This document shows positions 1 to 5,364 of a stretch of 5,364 bases of DNA, piece by piece (the stretch's first letter is position 1; each line of letters begins with the position of its first letter). Where the stretch lies: the NCBI GenBank assembly GCA_026994125.1, contig JALWRJ010000286.1:1-5364 (forward strand), written 5' to 3'. Source of the stretch: Cyclobacteriaceae bacterium. GTDB lineage: Bacteria > Bacteroidota > Bacteroidia > Cytophagales > Cyclobacteriaceae. The notes beneath the pieces were generated by a model. It was not told the DNA's origin. It ran no database searches and saw only the letters and a program-made list of their open reading frames with translations. The position numbers and the translations under genes are program-made.

Positions 1-483
1 CAACAATATTTATCTGTTGGGGTAGGCTTGGCTATGTTGTTGGTGGTGCTGTTTACCAAATACAAACATTTTGATTTACCGGTAACCGGTTTTTTAGGCA
101 GGTTGTACCAATGGGTTAAAGGTAAATTAGGGGTGCTCTTTAAAAGCAATTCGCTTGGGGCTCCACTTTTTATAGGTATGCTAAATGGGCTTTTGCCATG
201 TGGGTTGGTGTATGCAGCGCTTTTTGCAGCCTTGGCAATGGGTTCTATGGTAGCTGGCCTTAGCTATATGTTCTTTTTTGGTATAGGTACCTTGCCTATG
301 TTATTAGGCTTGGGTGTATTTACCGGTTGGGTTACTCCGGCAGTTCGCGCAAAACTTAATAAATTAGTTCCCTATTTTTTAATCCTGGTAGCTTTGTTAC
401 TTATTCTGCGCGGGCTAAACCTGGGTATTCCTTATGTGAGCCCTAAGCTGGACGGTGGAGACCATATGCCTATGCATCATTAA
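1..483 (+). CDS. TauE/SafE-family (DsbD_2/UreH-like) membrane protein, 3' part only
   Basis: The frame is open from the first base of the window, giving 160 codons to the TAA stop. The TTG at 28 is an internal Leu codon, not a credible start. The protein is strongly hydrophobic, with about four membrane segments (window residues about 4-19, 55-78, 84-108 and 121-138). The second carries GMLNGLLPCGLVYAAL (59-74), the Pro-Cys signature of the DsbD_2/UreH-like branch usually annotated as sulfite exporter TauE/SafE. Family members are about 230-240 residues, so roughly the first third is missing. The tail (151-160, DGGDHMPMHH) is rich in His and Met, which would suit metal binding. In Bacteroidota such genes often close the cbb3 cytochrome oxidase assembly cluster (ccoNOPGH) and are suspected of copper handling. 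That context lies outside this window, so the role here is inference. Sulfite export is not demonstrated. The family call is fairly secure, the substrate unknown. Confidence 0.8.
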   Translation, partial: QQYLSVGVGLAMLLVVLFTKYKHFDLPVTGFLGRLYQWVKGKLGVLFKSNSLGAPLFIGMLNGLLPCGLVYAALFAALAMGSMVAGLSYMFFFGIGTLPMLLGLGVFTGWVTPAVRAKLNKLVPYFLILVALLLILRGLNLGIPYVSPKLDGGDHMPMHH

Positions 484-498
484 TAGTTTGCCATATAA

Positions 499-535
499 AC
501 CACCAAAGGCGAGGGTCGCTCGCCTTTGGGTTGGT
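499..535 (+). terminator. strong hairpin after the TauE/SafE gene, probable transcription end
   Basis: A perfect 11-bp stem pairs CCAAAGGCGAG (503-513) with CTCGCCTTTGG (519-529) around a 5-base loop. Four more pairs (ACCA 499-502 with TGGT 532-535) form across a 2-base bulge. It begins 15 bases after the stop codon at 481-483, where a terminator would be expected. No T-tract follows on either strand, so it is not a textbook intrinsic terminator. It could instead be a 3'-end stabilising hairpin. Confidence 0.5.
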
Positions 536-578
536 GTGGTTGCCGTGTAAAACGGTTCCCGACTTAACCACCATTTTT

Positions 579-602
579 GGTTTAGTTATAAATAACTAAA
601 CC
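579..602. repeat. perfect 24-base inverted repeat in the convergent gap, possible bidirectional terminator
   Basis: GGTTTAGTTAT (579-589) is exactly mirrored by ATAACTAAACC (592-602) around two A residues. As RNA it would fold as a 10-bp stem with a 4-base loop. It lies between two converging genes, 62 bases beyond the mnmA stop. On the mnmA strand it is followed by a run of A rather than T, and on the other strand by mixed sequence, so a classical U-tract is missing in both directions. Being almost fully symmetric in DNA, it could equally be a protein-binding palindrome. A termination role is inferred from position only. Confidence 0.4.
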
Positions 603-664
603 GTACTTAAAGGTACACTTTACGTATTAAAACAACAAGTTTTTTTAGCTCAAAATATCAATTA

Positions 665-1861
665 TTATTCGGCAATAACTCCCGAACCTATTAATTCATC
701 GTTTTTATACCAGGCAACAAACTGCCCACGTGCGATGGCTTTTTGGGGCTGTTCAAAAATAATGTACAGGCCATCGGGCTGTTGGTATAAGGTAGCTTGC
801 GCTAAAGGTTGCCGGTAGCGAATTCGTGCAAGATAGGTGGCTGATTCGCCCGGTTGTAAGCTTTTGTCGGGGCGCACCCAATGCACTTCAGTGGGCAATA
901 CTTTAAGTCCGGGGCGTAACAACCCGGGGTGGTCTTCGCCCTGGCCGGTGTAAATGGTGTTGCTATGCACATCTGTTTCAATAACAAACAAAGGTTTGGG
1001 AGTGCCTCCTATATGCAACCCTTTGCGCTGGCCAATGGTAAAATAATGCGCTCCAATATGAGTGCCTTTTACCTGGCCGTCTGTGGGCTTATAGGTATAA
1101 GGCTGTGTAAGTTGCACCAGCTCCTCCTTACTTAGTGGGTGCGAAATTTTGGGCAATGGTTTATAGGCTTTAAAACGAGCATCAATTTCAATAACCTGGC
1201 CTTCTTTGGGAGCCAATTGCTGCTGTAAAAATTCGGGAAGTCTCACTTTACCAATAAAACACAGGCCTTGCGAGTCTTTTTTGTCGGCAGTTATTAAACC
1301 TTGCGCTTTGGCTATGGCACGCACTTCGGGCTTGGTAAGTTCGCCAATAGGAAACAAGGCTTGTGCGAGTTGCGACTGTTGCAATTGGCACAAAAAATAA
1401 CTTTGGTCTTTATTGCCATCTTTACCTGCCAGCAGCCTGTACACGGTTTGGCCCTTTACGGTAGTTTCTCCTTTGCGGCAATAATGACCAGTGGCTACAA
1501 AATCGGCTTTTAGTTTGCGGGCAGTGTCTAAAAATACACTAAACTTTATTTCACGGTTACACAGCACATCGGGGTTAGGTGTACGGCCTTGCTGGTACTC
1601 GGCAAACATATAATCTACAATTTGTTTTTTATATTGCACGCTATAATCGATGGTTTGGAAAGGGATATCCAATTTTTCGGCTACCAGCATGGCATCGTTC
1701 GAGTCGTCTAGCCAGGGGCATTCATCGCTAATGGTTACCGAGTCGTCATGCCAGTTTTTCATAAAAATACCAATTACCTCATATCCTTTTTCCTTTAAAA
1801 GATATGCAGCCACACTGGAGTCCACTCCACCCGATAAACCAACTACTACGCGTTTTGCCAT
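665..1861 (-). CDS. mnmA: tRNA-specific 2-thiouridylase MnmA
   Basis: MnmA is a cytoplasmic enzyme that adenylates C2 of uridine-34 in tRNA-Lys, -Glu and -Gln and replaces the oxygen with sulfur passed from a cysteine desulfurase, giving the s2U part of mnm5s2U. The 398-residue product has the PP-loop SGGVDSS (10-16), the segment [12 protein letters not shown] (96-107) with catalytic Cys101, and [10 protein letters not shown] (196-205) with Cys201, the second cysteine of the persulfide pair. [10 protein letters not shown] (277-286) and the C-terminal beta-barrel follow. It is about 30 residues longer than the E. coli protein because of an insert near 229-262, a pattern I recall from other Bacteroidota. 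The ATG at 1859-1861 opens [12 protein letters not shown], the usual N-terminus, and lies seven bases after a -7 box. It has no ribosome-binding site. The gene diverges from guaA and converges on the TauE/SafE gene, so it is probably transcribed alone. Confidence 0.98.
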   Translation of the reverse strand: MAKRVVVGLSGGVDSSVAAYLLKEKGYEVIGIFMKNWHDDSVTISDECPWLDDSNDAMLVAEKLDIPFQTIDYSVQYKKQIVDYMFAEYQQGRTPNPDVLCNREIKFSVFLDTARKLKADFVATGHYCRKGETTVKGQTVYRLLAGKDGNKDQSYFLCQLQQSQLAQALFPIGELTKPEVRAIAKAQGLITADKKDSQGLCFIGKVRLPEFLQQQLAPKEGQVIEIDARFKAYKPLPKISHPLSKEELVQLTQPYTYKPTDGQVKGTHIGAHYFTIGQRKGLHIGGTPKPLFVIETDVHSNTIYTGQGEDHPGLLRPGLKVLPTEVHWVRPDKSLQPGESATYLARIRYRQPLAQATLYQQPDGLYIIFEQPQKAIARGQFVAWYKNDELIGSGVIAE

Positions 1862-1868
1862 AAGCCTG

Positions 1869-1899
1869 CAAAATTAGCCGGTTACCTGTAATAACTCAA
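1869..1899 (-). promoter_or_regulatory. mnmA promoter, Bacteroidota type (TTG-N20-TAATTTTG)
   Basis: On the minus strand the sequence reads TTG (1899-1897), then 20 bases, then TAATTTTG (1876-1869). This is an exact match to the Bacteroidota -7 consensus TAnnTTTG with a -33 TTG at a normal distance. The G of the -7 box is only seven bases before the mnmA ATG. Since transcription usually starts a few bases after this box, the leader would be about 0-4 bases long. The match is seen directly; the start point is inferred. Confidence 0.65.
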
Positions 1900-1931
1900 C
1901 ATACTGCCACGCAATTCACACAACATTAATT

Positions 1932-1939
1932 TATCTTTG
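1932..1939 (+). promoter_or_regulatory. guaA -7 promoter box TATCTTTG
   Basis: TATCTTTG fits the Bacteroidota -7 consensus TAnnTTTG exactly and ends four bases before the guaA ATG. I see no good -33 TTG at the expected distance (around 1906-1914 the sequence is GCCACGCAA), so the promoter may be weaker or activator-dependent. If transcription starts at the usual distance, the first base would fall at or next to the A of the ATG at 1944, giving a leaderless mRNA. Confidence 0.55.
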
Positions 1940-1943
1940 CACG

Positions 1944-3473
1944 ATGTTAGAAAAAATTCTTATTCTCGACTTTGGTTCGCAATACACCCAACTCATTGCC
2001 AGGCGGATACGCGAGTTAAATGTGTACTGCGAAATACATCCTTACAACAAAATACCGGCCGATATACGCGATGTGAAAGGGGTTATTTATTCCGGCAGCC
2101 CCTTTTCGGTACGCGATAAAAACAGCCCCAGGTTGAATACCGGCCAATTTGCTAACTTACCCTTGCTGGGGGTTTGTTATGGAGCTCAACTCATGGCCTA
2201 TACCGAAGGTGGCCAGGTAGAAGCTTCGCAAACCAGAGAGTATGGAAGAGCTAACCTTAGTGAGTTAGATAACCAAAACGAATTAATGCGCGGGGTAGAT
2301 GTAAATTCGCAAGTATGGATGAGCCATGGCGATACCATAACGCAGTTGCCCGAAAATTTTGATATCATTGCTTCCACCGATACAGTAAAAGTGGCTGCCT
2401 ATAAAGTAAAAGGCGAAAAAAGATATGGCATTCAATTTCATCCCGAAGTAACCCACTCGAGCCAGGGAAAGGAAATAATAAAAAACTTTGTGGTAGATAT
2501 ATGCGGATGTACTCAATCCTGGACCCCCGACCACTTTGTGGATAGTACAGTAGCAGCTTTAAAGCAACAAATTGGCAGCGATAAAGTAGTGCTTGGCTTA
2601 TCTGGAGGGGTAGATTCATCGGTAGCTGCCATGCTACTGCATAAAGCCATTGGGGCACAGCTCCATTGTATTTTTGTAGATAACGGCCTGCTTCGAAAAA
2701 ACGAATTTGAGGACGTGCTTGCCTCTTACCAAGGCATGGGGCTACAGGTAAAAGGGGTTGATGCCAGCCAACAGTTCTATGCTGCTTTAAAGGGACTAGC
2801 CGATCCTGAAGCAAAACGAAAAGCCATAGGTAAAACGTTTATTGAGGTGTTTGATGAAGAAGCGCATAAAATTAATGGGGTTACCTGGTTGGGACAGGGA
2901 ACCATCTATCCCGATGTAATTGAGTCCGTTTCGGTTGCCGGAGGACCCTCTGCTACCATTAAATCGCACCATAATGTAGGTGGTCTTCCCGATTTTATGA
3001 AACTAAAAGTAGTAGAGCCCCTGAAAGCACTTTTTAAAGATGAAGTGCGTAGGGTAGGCCATTCTATGCAAATTTCAGAAGATATCCTGGGTAGGCATCC
3101 ATTTCCGGGGCCTGGTTTAGCTATTCGAATTTTAGGAGATATTACCCCACAAAAAGTGGCCATCTTGCAAGAGGTAGATGCTATTTTTATTGACGGCCTT
3201 AAAGCAAAGGGTTTGTATAACGATGTTTGGCAGGCAGGAGCAATGCTGCTACCTATTCAATCGGTGGGGGTAATGGGCGATGAACGCACCTACGAACAAG
3301 TGGTAGCTCTGCGTGCCGTAAGCAGTATAGATGGTATGACGGCCGATTGGTCGCACCTGCCTTACACCTTTTTGGCCGAAGTATCTAACAAAATAATTAA
3401 CACTGTAAAAGGGGTAAACCGCGTGGTGTACGATATAAGCTCTAAGCCCCCGGCTACCATCGAATGGGAATAA
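1944..3473 (+). CDS. guaA: GMP synthase (glutamine-hydrolysing)
   Basis: GuaA makes GMP from XMP, ATP and glutamine (releasing AMP, PPi and glutamate), the last step of guanine nucleotide synthesis, in the cytoplasm. The 509-residue protein is complete and of normal length. An N-terminal class I glutamine amidotransferase domain (about 1-190) has LLGVCYGAQ (74-82) with nucleophile Cys78, and FHPEV (165-169) with His166 and Glu168 completing the triad. The ATP-pyrophosphatase domain follows with the PP-loop SGGVDSS (220-226). The dimerisation/XMP-binding C-terminal domain includes [13 protein letters not shown] (383-395) and ends PPATIEWE. The ATG at 1944 gives [18 protein letters not shown], the standard family N-terminus, so the start is secure despite lacking a ribosome-binding site. 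It is divergent from mnmA. The next gene on the same strand starts 51 bases after the stop and may be cotranscribed. I see no riboswitch; the 82-bp upstream gap leaves little room for one. Confidence 0.98.
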   Translation: MLEKILILDFGSQYTQLIARRIRELNVYCEIHPYNKIPADIRDVKGVIYSGSPFSVRDKNSPRLNTGQFANLPLLGVCYGAQLMAYTEGGQVEASQTREYGRANLSELDNQNELMRGVDVNSQVWMSHGDTITQLPENFDIIASTDTVKVAAYKVKGEKRYGIQFHPEVTHSSQGKEIIKNFVVDICGCTQSWTPDHFVDSTVAALKQQIGSDKVVLGLSGGVDSSVAAMLLHKAIGAQLHCIFVDNGLLRKNEFEDVLASYQGMGLQVKGVDASQQFYAALKGLADPEAKRKAIGKTFIEVFDEEAHKINGVTWLGQGTIYPDVIESVSVAGGPSATIKSHHNVGGLPDFMKLKVVEPLKALFKDEVRRVGHSMQISEDILGRHPFPGPGLAIRILGDITPQKVAILQEVDAIFIDGLKAKGLYNDVWQAGAMLLPIQSVGVMGDERTYEQVVALRAVSSIDGMTADWSHLPYTFLAEVSNKIINTVKGVNRVVYDISSKPPATIEWE

Positions 3474-3524
3474 CCAAACAGGTTGGCTGCGTAAATTGGA
3501 ATATTTTTTTTATCTTACCGTTTA

Positions 3525-5315
3525 ATGATGCGTAAAATCTACCTTTTAGTTGTTATTATCCTCTTTATAGGTGGTGGAAGGGCTGTTATGGCTCAAAAAC
3601 CATCCGCCACTTTTAGTGCAGCCTACAGGGTAGCAAAACAATTATTACAAGAAAAAAAATACGGCTTGGCCATGGAATCGTTTAAAAGCTTACTGGCCGA
3701 TAATCCTTCCAATGATTACACCCCTTATGCCAACTATTTCCTGGGGTATTCAGCCTACCATAATGGCGATATTAGCTATGCAAAAAATGTATTTTTACAG
3801 CTTACCTTAACCTACCAAAATTGGGCTAAGCTGGATGCGGCCTACTTGTGGTTATCCTACATAGGCTACCAACAATCCGGAGCCTTTCAATCATTGCTCT
3901 ATGCCTCTAAAATAAAAACCGAGCCCTACCTTTCGCAAAGCAATGCATTTTTAAAAACAAAATTAGCGCACGAAAACCCGCAGGTACTCAAACAATTAAA
4001 CCAAACCTACCCCCAGCATAGGCAGGTGGCCGAAAGCTATGCGTATGCTTTAAACCAACAAACGCCCACCTTACAAAATACCACCCTGCTCGATTCCATT
4101 ATATCGGTTTACCAACTGGAGCGTAGCCAGTTTAATGCCTTGCCTAAAAGTGAACATAAACCCCACTATACCCTTGGCGTGCTGCTGCCATTGTTTATTG
4201 ATAAAATGGAAGCTTCGGGCAAATACTTAACTAAAACCTTGGCCATTGATTTGTACGAAGGAGCCCAGATGGCTGCTTTTGATGTAGATTCAACACTTTT
4301 TAGCTTAAAAGTTTTTGATACCCGAATGGATTCGGCCGAATTGAGCCATTTGTATAAACAAGGGGCACTTCAGGGGTTGGATGCTGTTTTGGGTCCTATT
4401 TATCCTAAACCTGTGGCGCGAATGCATGAAATTTCCATAGAAGATAAGCTTATATTTCTTCACCCCACCTCATCAAGCAAGCGCATTTTAAAAAATAACC
4501 CTTATGCTTTTTTAGCCAGGGCCGAAGCCACCCAATTAGCCGGCAAGGCGGCTCAGTATATGGAGGGGCATGCCCGCAACAAAAATGCCCTGATTTACTA
4601 TGGCAGTTCTACCACCGATTCCATAGCCGCTTACACCTATAAGCAGCTAATGGAAGCTGATTCGTTTCATATCATTTTTACCAAAAAGGTAGGTAAAGAA
4701 AACCGTAGAGAGGTGTACGATGGACTAACCAAAGCTGTACAAGTGATTGATCGTTCCAGAATAAGAGGTATGACACGTGAGCAAATTAGAAATTCGCTTA
4801 ATTTACCAATGCGCGATTCGCTATTGATTCCGCCCGATTCTGTAGGTCATATTTTTATAGCTTCAAGCGACCCCACCCTGGCCACCGAAGTCATGTCGGC
4901 CATTATTACCCGGGGCGATTCTATCCAACTTATGGGTATAGGAAATTGGTTTGAATTGGAAAATGCCAATTTTGGTATTATGGAAGGCCTGGGCGTAACC
5001 TTAGCTATTTCGGCTCTAGACGATGTAGCCACCTTAGAATACCAACAACTTACCAAACGATATATACAGAAGTACCATACAAAACCCGGCAAATATTTTT
5101 TTAGAGGTTATTTTGGGATGAAAGCGTTGGCCGAATCGTTAAAAACGTATGGTACTTATTTTATGAATGGATACCGTAAACAAGGAAATTTTAACCCCAT
5201 GTTCGATTTTCAAAATAGCCACTCTAATGGAGCCATAAAAATAATTACCATCGAAAATCACCAAATAAAAACAATTCCGATAAGCGAAAACAGTATAGCC
5301 CCATCCGAGGATTAG
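3525..5315 (+). CDS. exported protein with N-terminal TPR-like helices and a type I periplasmic-binding-protein domain (LpoA-like layout)
   Basis: The 596-residue product begins with a type I signal peptide: Arg3-Lys4, a hydrophobic core at 5-15, and likely cleavage after Ala23 (VMA|Q). It has no lipobox and I find no cysteine anywhere in the protein. Residues about 27-130 look like TPR helices (for example YANYFLGYSAYHNGDISYAK, 68-87). A linker leads to a type I periplasmic-binding fold: YTLGVLLPLF (215-224) starts the first strand, then LYEGAQMAAFDVD (243-255), LKVFDTRMDS (261-270), DAVLGPIYP (286-294) and IFLHPTSSS (310-318), with the second lobe from about 336. Such proteins are often labelled amino-acid ABC transporter binding proteins, but no permease or ATPase gene is in view. 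TPR plus PBP-I is the arrangement of E. coli LpoA, which activates PBP1A. Similar Bacteroidota proteins often carry LysM instead of TPR. A periplasmic envelope role is inferred; function is unproven. Tandem ATGs (3525, 3528) leave the start ambiguous by one codon. Confidence 0.82.
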   Translation: MMRKIYLLVVIILFIGGGRAVMAQKPSATFSAAYRVAKQLLQEKKYGLAMESFKSLLADNPSNDYTPYANYFLGYSAYHNGDISYAKNVFLQLTLTYQNWAKLDAAYLWLSYIGYQQSGAFQSLLYASKIKTEPYLSQSNAFLKTKLAHENPQVLKQLNQTYPQHRQVAESYAYALNQQTPTLQNTTLLDSIISVYQLERSQFNALPKSEHKPHYTLGVLLPLFIDKMEASGKYLTKTLAIDLYEGAQMAAFDVDSTLFSLKVFDTRMDSAELSHLYKQGALQGLDAVLGPIYPKPVARMHEISIEDKLIFLHPTSSSKRILKNNPYAFLARAEATQLAGKAAQYMEGHARNKNALIYYGSSTTDSIAAYTYKQLMEADSFHIIFTKKVGKENRREVYDGLTKAVQVIDRSRIRGMTREQIRNSLNLPMRDSLLIPPDSVGHIFIASSDPTLATEVMSAIITRGDSIQLMGIGNWFELENANFGIMEGLGVTLAISALDDVATLEYQQLTKRYIQKYHTKPGKYFFRGYFGMKALAESLKTYGTYFMNGYRKQGNFNPMFDFQNSHSNGAIKIITIENHQIKTIPISENSIAPSED

Positions 5316-5317
5316 GT

Positions 5318-5364
5318 ATGAATAACAGGCCACTAGTAGTAAATACTGATTTTAATTATCCGTG
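5318..5364 (+). CDS. start of a downstream gene, cut by the window edge
   Basis: An ATG lies two bases after the TAG stop of the preceding gene and opens a frame with no stop up to the window end: 15 codons beginning MNNRPLVVNTDFNYP. The tight spacing on the same strand is typical of an operon and suggests coupled translation. The fragment is too short for me to assign a family. It could still be a chance open frame. Confidence 0.4.
   Translation, partial: MNNRPLVVNTDFNYP

Noticed and set aside
28..483. TTG at 28 as the start of the TauE/SafE gene
   Set aside because: The frame is open upstream to base 1 with hydrophobic residues continuing, and the family is longer, so the gene simply enters from outside the window.
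629..646. AAAAC/GTTTT hairpin followed by T residues as a plus-strand terminator
   Set aside because: It is a five-pair, almost all A-T stem whose T-run is itself part of the stem. This is expected by chance in AT-rich spacer.
1862..1943. purine riboswitch or other structured leader for guaA
   Set aside because: The -7 box ends four bases before the ATG, leaving no transcribed leader to hold an aptamer.
2365..2814. 149-codon minus-strand open frame inside guaA
   Set aside because: It lies wholly within a well-conserved essential gene on the opposite strand, resembles no family I know and has no promoter-like sequence. It is a shadow frame.
3472..3511. guaA terminator: AACC/GGTT hairpin near 3472-3484 with a T8 run at 3504-3511
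   Set aside because: The stem has only four pairs and the T-run is about 20 bases beyond it, so they do not form a credible intrinsic terminator.
3511..3518. TATCTTAC upstream of the exported-protein gene as a -7 box
   Set aside because: It misses the last two consensus bases of TAnnTTTG, and the nearest TTG motifs lie 12 or 25 bases upstream, outside the usual spacing. Cotranscription with guaA is equally likely.

Overview
The window looks like ordinary core chromosome of a member of the Bacteroidota. The evidence is threefold: start codons lack Shine-Dalgarno sequences, the phylum's TAnnTTTG -7 promoter box occurs next to two genes, and the proteins carry Bacteroidota-style features, notably the long insert in MnmA. 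I cannot place it below phylum with confidence. It shows no mobile element, CRISPR array, tRNA or rRNA.

Layout. Positions 1-483 (+) are the 3' part of a TauE/SafE-type (DsbD_2/UreH-like) membrane protein that is cut by the window edge. Positions 484-664 form a 181-bp convergent gap with two perfect 11-bp inverted repeats, probably the transcription ends of the flanking genes. Positions 665-1861 (-) are mnmA, the tRNA 2-thiouridylase. Positions 1862-1943 are an 82-bp divergent promoter region. Positions 1944-3473 (+) are guaA, GMP synthase. After a 51-bp gap, positions 3525-5315 (+) encode an exported, cysteine-free protein with N-terminal TPR-like helices and a C-terminal type I periplasmic-binding-protein fold. 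Two bases after its stop a further reading frame begins (5318) and runs off the window.

How the genes relate. mnmA and guaA are divergent and both encode PP-loop ATP pyrophosphatases that adenylate a pyrimidine-ring or purine-ring carbonyl: U34 of tRNA in one case, XMP in the other. Their -7 boxes lie so close to the start codons that both mRNAs are predicted to have almost no 5' leader. The exported protein downstream of guaA has no transporter genes beside it within the window. Its TPR plus PBP-I layout recalls LpoA, the envelope activator of a peptidoglycan synthase, more than an ABC-transporter binding protein, but that role is inference.

I found no clearly new biological system. The points most worth a second look are the paired near-leaderless promoters and the TPR/PBP-I protein of unknown role.
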